Position numbers and translations under genes: made by a program. From contig NW_005199601.1 of assembly GCF_000372725.1 (NCBI RefSeq), positions 458,168-522,167 of the forward strand: 64,000 nt of DNA, in the 5' to 3' direction. Every line of letters begins with the position of its first letter. Within the stretch, counting starts at the first letter, position 1. The notes beneath the pieces are model-generated. The model had not been told where the DNA came from. It searched no databases and saw nothing but the letters and a program-made list of their open reading frames with translations. Origin of the DNA: Emiliania huxleyi CCMP1516 (taxonomy: Eukaryota; Haptophyta; Isochrysidales; Noelaerhabdaceae). Of the stretch, positions 9,859 to 18,413 are shown in pieces.

Positions 9859-11076
9859 ATGCCGAAAAGGGAGCGATCCGCGGCGCAGGCACGCGCTGAG
9901 GCCGTGTATAGACGCGCCAATCCGGATGATAGGGGCGATCGGGGCCGTGACCGCAGGGCCGAGAAGGTCGAGTACAGACGCAGACTCAAGAAAACGAGAG
10001 CGGAGGCCGCCGCCCTCGCGGTGCCTGACGCTGCTCCTGCGGCTCTCGTTCCCGTCCCGATTCCGTCTACCGTCCCTCGGCCACGGGCCCTCGGCCAGCA
10101 CGGCAGGGGCCACCTGCTCGTCGCGAGGCAGCCGAGCTTGGCACTTCCGCCGCCCCTCGCCGCTCTTCCACCTACAATTGCTCCTCGCCTCGTCGCTCCG
10201 ATCCCGCCTTTGGCGCCGACCGCGAGCCGGTACGGCGGCCTCGCCCTGCGCGACATCGCCTTTGGCAGCAGCCAGGGTCGCCTCGGCAAGGGCGGCCAAG
10301 GCACCGTTAGGCTTGGCCGCCACTACGGTGGTCGTCTCGCGGTGAAGCAGCCGCTGCGCGCGAGCAGCGCCTTCGCCTCCGAGTGTCAGATCGCGGCAGC
10401 ACTACACCATGAGAACATCATCTATGTGATGGGCTTTGCATGCGCCCCGCGCGAGACGCCGTTCCTCGCTCTCGACTATGCCGACGCAGGGACTCTGGGA
10501 GATTTGTTGATCGGGGATCAGAGGGGCGAGAGCCGCTCCCTCGGCGTGCAGATTGCAAGAGCAATGTCGTACCTGCACACGCGATCTCCCCCCATCGTGC
10601 ACCTTGACCTCAAGCCATCGAACGTGCTGCTGTCGGCGCGCTCTGAGGGGCTTGTCGCTAAGCTGTGTGACTTTGGGCAGGCGAGGCGACTAGCCGTTGG
10701 GGCGCAGCTCTCGCACTCAGGCACGCCGGGTTGGCGGGCGCCCGAGCAGGTGCGGGTGGCCCGCGACTTTGCAGTCGTGCCGCTTTCGCGTGGCACCGAC
10801 GCCTGGTCGCTAGGGTGTGTCCTGGCTGCGCTCGAGGCGCCGTCGGGCGTCTGCGACCCGTACCACTTCGCCACGGGCGACGCGCCAGGCAAGTGCGACT
10901 CGCGCCTCCGACACGAGCTCGACGCAATCGTCGCGAACGGCTTCACCCGCCCGTGTGTGCCCGATGAAAGCCGGCTTGCAGGTGTGGTCAGCGCGTGTAC
11001 GCACGCCCTGCCTAGCGAGCGAGCGACGTGCGCGTGGGTGCGCGCCGAGCTCGAGCAGCTTCTGCTGCAGCCGTGA
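9859..11076 (+). CDS. protein kinase domain protein, intronless
   Basis: A 405-residue serine/threonine (or tyrosine-kinase-like) kinase. A basic, Arg/Glu-rich head and a Pro/Ala linker of about 140 residues precede the domain. Visible motifs are the Gly-rich loop GKGGQGTVRLG (about residue 142), the ATP-binding Lys in LAVKQ (about 161), the catalytic loop HLDLKPSN (about 248), DFGQ (about 271), RAPEQ, and the helix-F region DAWSLGC. All catalytic residues are present, so it looks active. The HLD loop and lack of introns fit a TKL-like or RLK-like family, but I do not assign one. The start is the ATG of MPKRER; the open frame extends upstream without a convincing earlier start. It lies inside the possible mobile block, so it may be cargo. 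Confidence 0.88.
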   Translation: MPKRERSAAQARAEAVYRRANPDDRGDRGRDRRAEKVEYRRRLKKTRAEAAALAVPDAAPAALVPVPIPSTVPRPRALGQHGRGHLLVARQPSLALPPPLAALPPTIAPRLVAPIPPLAPTASRYGGLALRDIAFGSSQGRLGKGGQGTVRLGRHYGGRLAVKQPLRASSAFASECQIAAALHHENIIYVMGFACAPRETPFLALDYADAGTLGDLLIGDQRGESRSLGVQIARAMSYLHTRSPPIVHLDLKPSNVLLSARSEGLVAKLCDFGQARRLAVGAQLSHSGTPGWRAPEQVRVARDFAVVPLSRGTDAWSLGCVLAALEAPSGVCDPYHFATGDAPGKCDSRLRHELDAIVANGFTRPCVPDESRLAGVVSACTHALPSERATCAWVRAELEQLLLQP

Positions 11077-11318
11077 GCGCAGAGAGTGACGCGCGAGTGA
11101 CGGGCGAGGCCGATTGTCGATCTCTTTTCTGGTTGGTGCCATGTTTTGAGGGTGTATGAAATCTGTAATTGTCAAATGACACCCGGCTAGGCCGACACAG
11201 CCCCCCTCCCCCACTCGCCGCGCTAACAGTCTCGCACAAAATAAACAGCCGGGAGCCGGGTCTCGGGTCGTGTGGGCACAGCCTCAGCAGACACAGCCTG
11301 CGCGACGAGCCGGCCCGC

Positions 11319-11750
11319 CTAGGCAAAGGGCGAAAAGCAGAGGATCGCCGCATTCACGCCGTTGCGGCGCGACGGCGTCAGTCCCTCCGGCGTGACGGGC
11401 GGCGCGGTAACACGCGCCCGTTTCTTGCCGCCGGCGTTGACCGGAGCGGTCGAGGACGACGCAGCGGCAACTACGCCGTTGACGGGAGCCGGGCTCGGCT
11501 TCGGCATGCGCGAGAAGAATTTGTGAAGTGTCCCATGCTCGCTCTCTGGCGAGAGGGCCATCAGGCGCTTGAGCGCATCCTCCTTGTACTTGGTCACCAT
11601 GTGGGCCGGGAGGTCTCGGGCTTGGCGGCGCGTCAGCGGCGGCACGACCGGCTCGTCGAGGGGGTTCTTCGTGGCGGCGACCTTGCGCTTGTGCGCGCGG
11701 ACGTACACCTTGCGGACGCGTGGCTGAGGGCACTCTCCCGAGGGCGGCAT
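11319..11750 (-). CDS. small basic protein of unknown function
   Basis: 143 residues, rich in Lys/Arg/Pro, with no family that I recognise. It contains HGTLHKFF, which resembles a PCNA-interaction box (QxxLxxFF) except that His replaces the Gln. Basic Ser/Pro motifs near the end (TPEGLTPSRR, KKRARV) could be nuclear signals. It is divergently placed from the transposase beyond the gap, and both are intronless, so it may be the second protein of the same element. The start is the ATG that opens the non-gapped part; an upstream in-frame extension runs into the gap and is probably chance. Confidence 0.5.
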   Translation of the reverse strand: MPPSGECPQPRVRKVYVRAHKRKVAATKNPLDEPVVPPLTRRQARDLPAHMVTKYKEDALKRLMALSPESEHGTLHKFFSRMPKPSPAPVNGVVAAASSSTAPVNAGGKKRARVTAPPVTPEGLTPSRRNGVNAAILCFSPFA

Positions 11751-11900
11751 GGCGACTTGCTGTGGATGTAGTCGATGTGTGCAGTGTGCAGGATTTGCAC
11801 CCTTTTTGCATTCATCCTGACACGTGACACTACGCGAGCAGCACCCATGGAGGCGCTGGTCAACACTGTGCTGCTGGCTGCACACCCGAGCCTCGCGAGC

Positions 11901-12159
11901 NNNNNNNNNNNNNNNNNNNNNNNNNNNNNNNNNNNNNNNNNNNNNNNNNNNNNNNNNNNNNNNNNNNNNNNNNNNNNNNNNNNNNNNNNNNNNNNNNNNN
12001 NNNNNNNNNNNNNNNNNNNNNNNNNNNNNNNNNNNNNNNNNNNNNNNNNNNNNNNNNNNNNNNNNNNNNNNNNNNNNNNNNNNNNNNNNNNNNNNNNNNN
12101 NNNNNNNNNNNNNNNNNNNNNNNNNNNNNNNNNNNNNNNNNNNNNNNNNNNNNNNNNNN
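11901..12159. other. assembly gap (259 N)
   Basis: A run of undetermined bases. It removes the 5' end of the transposase gene and the intergenic region. Confidence 1.
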
Positions 12160-14196
12160 GCCAACACTAAGTGCGCAAACTGGAAAGCACCAAAGCTGCG
12201 CGCGGATGGCGGCATCAAGCAGAGTGGGCTCCGCCAGGGCGAGAAGAAGGGCATGAAACACTCGCTCTACTTTAAGCTCGAGGTGGTGCGCACGCTGCGC
12301 AGGTTGCAGAGCCTCGAGAAGCGCTGGGAGAAGGCGCCGAGTGGCTGGCGTGGCGCCGGCATCGAGACGTCGGAGATTCACAAGGGCGTACACCCCTCCC
12401 TCGTGTCCAAGTGGGGCGGCAAGGAGGACGAGCTGCACATGGCGCTGCAGCACGAGAACCGCGTCAGCCGTAAGCAGAAGCACCGCACCGGCACGATGGC
12501 GACGTTCCAGTCGCGCGGCGCACGGCGGACGACCCTCCATCGCGGCCGCGCGCCGCCTTTCGCTGCGGTCGAGGTGGAGCTGCACAAGCGCTACCGCGAC
12601 AAGCGGACGCGTGGCGAGCGCGTGACCGGCCAATGGCTTCGCGTCTCCATGAAGCGCCTCGTGCGCGAGTTCGCCGGCGCCGACGTGGCCGACGGCTTCA
12701 AGGCGTCCAAGTGGTGGCTGCGGTCGTTCGCGCGGCGCTTCGGCATGTCGCTCCGGCGCAAGTCGAACAGCCGCGCCGAGTCCGTCCTCGTGCGGCTGCC
12801 GAAGATCAAGCGCTGGCACGCGCGCCTCCGTCGCCGCCTCCGTGGCGGCCTGCAGGAGAAGCTCGACCCAAAGTGGGGACGCTGGTTGCCGCGCAACCGG
12901 CTGAGCGTCGACCAGGTGCCGTGCAACCTCCGAGCGGGCGATGGGCGCACCTACGACGACACGGGCGCCAAGCGCGTCTGGCTGGCGGGGGCGAAGGCTG
13001 ACGACGGCAAGCGCTTCTGCACGCTGCAGATCGTCGCGCGCGCGAGCAACGGCGACGCCTCGATGCCGCGGCACGGGCAGCCCAAGCTGTGCGTGATCTT
13101 TCGCGGCCAGGGCAAGCAGATCTCGCAGAATGAGCGAGATGCGCGCCACTCCGACGTGCAGGTGCGCTTCCAGCCGAAGGCGTGGGCTGACGACCAGCTC
13201 TGCGAGGACTTCGCGGACGTGGAGATGCGCGAGGCGACGGCGGCCGCACGCGCCGCGGGCGAGCGGAGCGTCGCCATCTTCGACAACCTCTCCGGCCAGA
13301 CGACGCCCGAGCACCTGCGCAACCTGCAGCGCCGCGCCCACTGCGACCGCCACCTGCTGCCGACTGGCTCGACGGGCGAGCTGATGCTCATCGACGGCGG
13401 CATCGGCGTCCGCCTCAAGAACCTGATGGGCGACGAGATGGACACGTGGCTCGAGCAGCCGGGCCACCTCGAGCGCTGGACCAAGGGCCCCAAGGAGGGT
13501 GGCCTCAAGGCGTGGCAGAAGCGTTCGCTCATCACGCAGATCGCGGGCCGAGCGTGGGAGACGCTCTGCGCCACGTATGACTTCGAGAAGTCGGCGCGCA
13601 GCCTCGGCCTGCTCATGACTGTCGACGGCTCCGGCGACGAGCACATCTGCGTGCAGGGGGTGACGGACTACACCTTCAAGGACGAGGACGGCGGATCGGA
13701 CGGCGGGGAGAGCGAGGCGGACGAGGACGAGGCGGAGCTCGCCGATGTCGACGAGGCGGCGGGCGAGGAGGAGGGCGAGGAGGAGGGCGAGGAGGAGGCG
13801 GAGGACGGCATGGAGGACTCAGAGGACGAGGACGAGGACGACACCGCCGTGCGCATGCAGGCATGCGGCGAGGCTCCGGCAATGCCCCCGAAGGGCTACG
13901 TCTATGCGGCGACGTGCCCGCCGCTGGCGAACGACGACGAGCAGCGCGCGCTGTGCCGGCGCAAGATCCTCGCCGCGCACCTCCTCGACGGCGCCACCGG
14001 CTGGTACGTTGGCACCGTGCAGCACTTCGGCGTGGGCTCCTCGTGGCGTCAGCCTGACGCGACGCACATCGTCATGTACTCCCAGAAAGAGACGGGCACC
14101 AAGCACCTCGCGGGCCGTGTCGCGTGCAAGCTAGCCGCCGACAACTATGGCGCGAGCGAGTGGTGGCTCCTGCTGGAGCCGGCGCCAGAGAGCTGA
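12160..14196 (+). CDS. pogo/Tigger-like DDE transposase (5' end in gap)
   Basis: A DNA-cutting enzyme of a cut-and-paste transposon; 678 visible residues without a stop. The N-terminal half is Lys/Arg-rich with a CENP-B-like helix-turn-helix (WWLRSFARRFGMSLRRKS). The catalytic domain shows a first Asp in SVDQV (codon at 12910), a second in IFDNLSG (13282) and a third in LIDGG (13393). There are 36 residues between the last two, so the acidic triad is intact (DDD). RFCTLQIVA and KLCVIFRGQGK match conserved strands of the DDE_1 family. The C-terminus has a long Asp/Glu run and then a domain of about 110 residues I do not recognise. The intact frame suggests a recently active copy. The start codon is lost in the gap. 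Confidence 0.85.
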   Translation, partial: ANTKCANWKAPKLRADGGIKQSGLRQGEKKGMKHSLYFKLEVVRTLRRLQSLEKRWEKAPSGWRGAGIETSEIHKGVHPSLVSKWGGKEDELHMALQHENRVSRKQKHRTGTMATFQSRGARRTTLHRGRAPPFAAVEVELHKRYRDKRTRGERVTGQWLRVSMKRLVREFAGADVADGFKASKWWLRSFARRFGMSLRRKSNSRAESVLVRLPKIKRWHARLRRRLRGGLQEKLDPKWGRWLPRNRLSVDQVPCNLRAGDGRTYDDTGAKRVWLAGAKADDGKRFCTLQIVARASNGDASMPRHGQPKLCVIFRGQGKQISQNERDARHSDVQVRFQPKAWADDQLCEDFADVEMREATAAARAAGERSVAIFDNLSGQTTPEHLRNLQRRAHCDRHLLPTGSTGELMLIDGGIGVRLKNLMGDEMDTWLEQPGHLERWTKGPKEGGLKAWQKRSLITQIAGRAWETLCATYDFEKSARSLGLLMTVDGSGDEHICVQGVTDYTFKDEDGGSDGGESEADEDEAELADVDEAAGEEEGEEEGEEEAEDGMEDSEDEDEDDTAVRMQACGEAPAMPPKGYVYAATCPPLANDDEQRALCRRKILAAHLLDGATGWYVGTVQHFGVGSSWRQPDATHIVMYSQKETGTKHLAGRVACKLAADNYGASEWWLLLEPAPES

Positions 14197-14364
14197 GCAT
14201 GAGGGACTTGACGTGTTGCGTCACTGTTCACGCAAAGACACAACCCCGGGCCCAAGACTCACACTGTTCACACTATAGAGAGGGTGAAAATTGCGTTTCA
14301 CCATGACTGTAGACTGAGAAGAAAGTGAAAGAACGACCTCTCTCTAAAATGTAAAAAGTCGTAT

Positions 14365-14503
14365 GATTTCTAAAATTTTCTTCGCGCCTGCGGCGCGGCA
14401 GATCAGAGAAATCGGGCCGGCCTCGTGCCAGCAGCCGATTTCTATTTCGGCCAGGGAAATCAGCCAAATTTCCAGCAGCCAATTTCTAAACACCGATTTC
14501 TAA
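14365..14503 (+). repeat. CCGATTTCT-rich subterminal repeat, right copy
   Basis: Blocks AAAATTTTCTTCG, CCAGCAGCCGATTTCT and ATTTCGGCCAGGGAAATC match the copy at 9387-9520. It ends with CCGATTTC followed by TA. Confidence 0.75.
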
Positions 14504-14614
14504 GGCAAGAGCACGCACTGTATTAATTTTGACACTCGAGACAGTCTGCGATCTTGGCGCGCGGGCGCGCGGCGGGCGAAGGAAACGCCGACCCTCCCGA
14601 ACCGCCCAGTATTC

Positions 14615-16331
14615 TCAAACGTCCCTCCCATCTACATTCTCATTGCAACCGTTGGACCGAGCGCCTGCCAAGGCAGTGCTAGCCACCCAGTGCAGCGCAG
14701 GTGATCTCCAAGCCTTCTCCTCGACGAGCCGCGCCGCGCCGACCGCGTCGCCGGCCGCGCCGAGCGCCCGCACGGTGTGGACTCTGTCCCACTCCGACGG
14801 CTCGATCCGGCGCTCATACAAGTGGCGCCACACCCACCCCGCCGCGTCGGCGGCCTCTCGCCGCCGCTCCCGCGGGGCGTCGGCGCACGCGCGGAGCAGC
14901 GCGCTGCATGCGGCGCCGTCGAGCGACCGGCGTCGGCGCTGCCGGCTCCCGGGTCGAGCGGCGAGGGCCGCGCTGTCGCTGTCGGCCGGGGTGCTGTCGG
15001 CCAAGCCGCTGTCGGCCGGGCCTAAAAGAAACACGCGCTAAAAGGAACCCGGGTGCCGGCCAGGCCGCTGTCGGCCAGGCCGCCACCTGCGCCGCCGGCG
15101 CCGGCGCCGCCATTCTCGACCCACTCGCGCGCCAGCAGCGCCGCGCGCGGCCCGTCGCCGACTGGCGCGAGGGCCTAAGACAGAAAGAAAGACACGCACT
15201 GACACCAGAAAGACCGCGGCCCGATGCGCCGACTGGCGCGAGGGCCCAGGCGAGGAGCGAGAAGGTGGCCGAGTCGGGTGCGACGCCGTGGGAGCGGTGC
15301 AGCAGCCGGTAGAGGGCGAGGGCGCGGCGCGGCTGGCCGGTCGCGGCGCTCGCTCGCAGGAGGGCGTTGAGCGTGTACGAGTCGGGCGCTGCGCCGGAGC
15401 TCGCCATCTGCCGCGCGAGGCTCTCCGCCTAATGAGCACGAATTAACTCTCACCGACGAGCTAATGAGTTAGCGCCGTCTGCGCGCGCGGGGCTGTCTGC
15501 GTTGAGCCGCTCTCCTCTGCGCGCAAACGCGCCGATGAGCAGGTTGAAGGAGGCGGCCGAGGGGGCGCCGCCGCCGCCGCAGAAGGAGTTGAAGACCTCA
15601 ACTGCGGCGGGCAGCTCGCCCGCCGAGACGAAGGAGTGCAGCAGCGTGTGCAGCGTCCGTGCCGACGGCCTGAGCCTCGAGGAGCCGCTAGCGGAGAGGA
15701 GGGTGGAGGCCTCGCTCGCGCGGCCGGACCGAAGAAGGGACTGCAGCATCACGTTGAAGAGGGGCAGGTCGGGGGAGGCGCCGCCCCCGCGCAGGCTCGC
15801 ACCCAGCTCCGAGGCGAGGCGGCCTGCGCCCGCCACCTCGCCCGCCTGCAGCAGGGCGGTGAGCAGCATAGCGCTCGTCCGGTTGTCGGCGCGCACGAGG
15901 CTGTGCAGCGAGAGCGCCTCCATCGTGCGGCCCTCACGCGCGAGCGCCGCCATGAGCGCGGCCGACTGGCTCGGGTTCGATACGCCGCCGGCCCGGTGGA
16001 AAGCGGTCAGCGCCTCGGACGCCTCGTCGAGCCGTCCGTCGCGCCTCAACCTGGCGGCCAGCGCGTCGAAGGTGGGTGCGCACGGCAGCTGGTCGTTGTT
16101 GCAGCCTGCCACGAGCACCTCGCACGCGAGGCCGCATCTGCCAGCCGCACGCAAGTCGTCCACGAGCGCCGACACCTCCGGCGCTGCCATGCGCTGCACG
16201 CTGCTCACAAGAGCAGCGCGATGGGAGGCGCTCTCGAGCGGCGGCAGAGAGGCGAGCGCGGCGGCCGTGGGGCAGCCAGCGGTTAGCAGCAGTCGGAGCA
16301 GCCGGAGCAACGGGCGGGTGCAGGTGGCCAT
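14615..16331 (-). CDS. pentatricopeptide repeat (PPR) protein
   Basis: PPR proteins bind organelle RNA to guide processing, editing or translation. Four exons give 504 residues: 15501-16331, 15246-15428, 15081-15174 and 14615-15021; the phases join exactly. Helical repeats are evident, e.g. PDLPLFNVMLQSLLRSGR, PSAASFNLLIGAFARRG, PDSYTLNALLRASAATG and PDSATFSLLAWAL. The N-terminus (MATCTRPLLRLLRLLL) is Arg/Leu-rich and could be an organelle-targeting peptide. All three introns (72, 71 and 59 bp) have GC donors and AG acceptors, and each begins with a copy of the start of the next exon. A 450-bp inverted-repeat element begins only about 17 bp upstream of the start codon, within the presumed promoter. 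The target organelle is inference. Confidence 0.85.
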
Positions 16332-16347
16332 TATCCGCGTCCTTCAG

Positions 16348-16794
16348 GGTTCCAACTTTTTGCGGGGTATGGTATGGTTCACGCGGCCCAAAGGGTCTTG
16401 GGCGTCGGGGTGGCGAGCAGGGGACGCAGCTCTGAGCGCCCAGCGACGCGTGCCGGATGGAGTCCGGCCGCGGGTGACTAGGGAAGTTCGCTCAGGATGT
16501 GTCGCAGTCAGTTCGGCTGAGTGTCTTGTCTTGTGGTTCTGTGTGTCGCTCCTGTGTGACCGTCATCGCCCGTCTAGCGTCCACCCATACCGCGTTGGTG
16601 TCCCAGTCGTTGGTCGGACTGTGTTTCGCCTTCCCATCAATCAATCAATCAAAGGGTGGGGTGGCATGGTCCTGACCGCCCATCCCCGGTCTCCGGGAGG
16701 CTGCGTTTGTCAGCAGGCGGGGGGATATTGTCTCGAGGTGGGTTGGAGCGTTAGTACCATACCATAGTCCATACCCCGCAAAAAGTCCGAACCC
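16348..16794. repeat. 447-bp element with inverted ends
   Basis: The left arm at 16348-16379 (core ACTTTTTGCGGGGTATGG) is repeated inverted at 16753-16794, with an extra copy of the TATGG step. The interior has no open frame with features. It looks like a non-autonomous DNA transposon inserted between the PPR start and the next gene. Confidence 0.6.
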
Positions 16795-16859
16795 AGGCTC
16801 GCCGGGAGAGACCTAAAAAGAAAAGCACGAGATTGCGCGAGATCGACCGAGATTGCGCG

Positions 16860-17245
16860 GCGCGCCACGCGGCGAGGTGGATGGGTTGGGAGCGCAGGGT
16901 AGCTGGCAGCTGACGACAGAGCGCCGAGGTTGGAGCAGCAGAAGGCTGGCTCGAAGGAGCCGAAGAGGGCGAAGCGGACGGCGCTGCCGACGGGGCAGAT
17001 GTAGGCGGAGGCGGGGCGTACGGCGGAGGCGCGCAAGCGACTGGGAAGGGGGACGTGAAGGAGAACATGAAGTTCCGTCCCGAATTAAACTTAGCAGCGG
17101 TCGCACCGAGTGTCATCGTGAAGCTGCTGGTTGATGCGAAGTAGAACGTCACCGATCTGGCAAGCTGCAGCGAGGTCAGACCGGTCGTCGACGTGGGGTT
17201 GTCCGCCCCGGTGCCAATCGCTGTCGCGGAGAAGCGGGTGCGACC
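16860..17245 (-). CDS. possible exon or gene remnant, surface-protein-like
   Basis: An open stretch reading VTFYFASTSSFTMTLGAT and FNSGRNFMFSFTSPFP, then a Pro/Ala/Ser-rich tail (PPPYAPPPPTSAPSAAPS). The composition suggests a secreted or cell-wall protein. The upstream part is replaced by the MITE-like repeat at 17275, and I see no start codon or continuation, so this may be a fragment. Confidence 0.3.
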
Positions 17246-17274
17246 GTCCAAAAAGAAAGAAATAAAACATACAA

Positions 17275-17363
17275 CCCAAAGGAGGGATGGGAGGACGGCA
17301 CGCCGCCACCACACAGGGATTTCACGGGAAGGAAGGTGTGTTGCTAGCCGTCGCCCACCCTTG
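17275..17363 (+). repeat. MITE-like repeat, copy d
   Basis: Same structure as copies a-c: GGAGGGATGGGAGGACGGCA at one end, GCCGTCGCCCACCCTTG at the other. A purine-rich AAAGAAAGAAA run precedes it, and GCGTCTGCCTCTTCCT follows, as in copy b read on the other strand. Confidence 0.7.
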
Positions 17364-17529
17364 GGCGTCTGCCTCTTCCTTCTCTCTTCGCAGTCGGGAC
17401 GGCGGTTTTTTTGGCAGTCGAAAATTTTGCTTCAAAAGCGGGCGCCGAATTACTACTTGTGCCTCCCTCGTCGCAGCTGTGGCGTCTCCCCTCACACGAG
17501 ACCAAGCGCCTCTCGTCCCACGGCCATAT

Positions 17530-17937
17530 ATGGACAGCCCCTGGTCGCTAGTGGATGACGATTTTGGGGGGCGTGGCAAAGGGCGCAACGGTGGCAAGTT
17601 GCTGGGCGCGCCGCCATCGGGCTTCTCGGCGCGAATACCGATTGAGAAACCAGACGTGTCTGTGCCGACGCCAGTGCAAGAGAATTTGAAAAAGACAGAA
17701 TCGTACCCAGACATCGAGGATCCGACCTTGATAGCCGGTGAGAATCAGCCTCTCACACGAAAGGGAAGTGCAATTCACCTCGTGGCGAATCACTTCTTCG
17801 CCGTCCGCCAAGGGCTTGCGGCAAATCAGCTGAGCGTGCTCCTGCTTTCCGCTCTCTTCTTTGTCTTTTCACTCAATATCCTCCTTTGGTCATACTTTCT
17901 AGCTCAGTCTTGCACCAGTGCCGAGTTGGTCGGCTGA
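17530..17937 (+). CDS. small protein with C-terminal membrane segment
   Basis: 135 residues. The first 95 or so are polar (GGRGKGRNGGK, PDVSVPTPVQENLKK). A hydrophobic helix (LSVLLLSALFFVFSLNILLW) near the end is followed by about 15 residues, so it would be tail-anchored with a cytoplasmic N-terminus. I do not recognise a family. The start chosen is the first ATG after the upstream repeat; the same frame runs back into the repeat. It could instead be the first exon of a longer membrane protein whose next exon I cannot identify. Confidence 0.45.
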   Translation: MDSPWSLVDDDFGGRGKGRNGGKLLGAPPSGFSARIPIEKPDVSVPTPVQENLKKTESYPDIEDPTLIAGENQPLTRKGSAIHLVANHFFAVRQGLAANQLSVLLLSALFFVFSLNILLWSYFLAQSCTSAELVG

Positions 17938-18413
17938 GTGTCGCTGTAGGCCATGACGCGGTACGAGGGGGTGGGGGGTGCAGGCACAGCCACAGGCGCT
18001 CGTCCAGCGGCCGGGACCGAGGAGCGAGGGGTGCCCCGGCGATGCGTGTGCGCGTGACTACAAATTGTACAAAGATTATGCTCCTTTGCTCACTCGTTTT
18101 CACGCGCGGCCGCACGTCGTGGCCGTGCCGCTTCGAGTTCGAGCTTCGACCTTCGTCCCGTTCGACACGGGGCGCGGGGCGCGCGCGGGGCGGCCGCCCC
18201 GCGGCCCGCGCTGCGCGCGCTGGGGCCCCGCTCTGCACACCCGCCCCTACAGGCACCCCGCTCACACTCCACGGACGGAGAGAGACGCGTTTTGACTCAA
18301 AATCCTGCCTGTACGTACACGCGTCCCCACATGCGGCGTAGTACCTGCCGTAATTCAGCGCAAAAAAAGAGAGCGGGCTCGTCCAGGTCCAGTCTGCGTT
18401 TCTTGATCTTCTC

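Larger units (their letters stand above)
9387..14500. mobile_element. possible 5.1-kb mobile block with kinase, small protein and pogo-like transposase
   Basis: The left side (9387-9520) and right side (14365-14500) carry related sequence rich in AGAAATCGG / CCGATTTCT words and AAAATTTTCTTCG. The outermost words are inverted: GAAATCGG at 9387 and CCGATTTC at 14493. Both are flanked by TA (9385-9386 and 14501-14502), the target of Tc1/mariner-pogo elements. Inside lie three intronless genes. Against this, much of the end sequence also matches in direct orientation, so two unrelated copies of a short repeat could have landed either side. The boundaries are inference. Confidence 0.4.

Noticed and set aside
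11860-13644. A 594-residue minus-strand frame opposite the transposase
   Set aside because: It runs through the N gap and has no family motifs; a GC-rich shadow.
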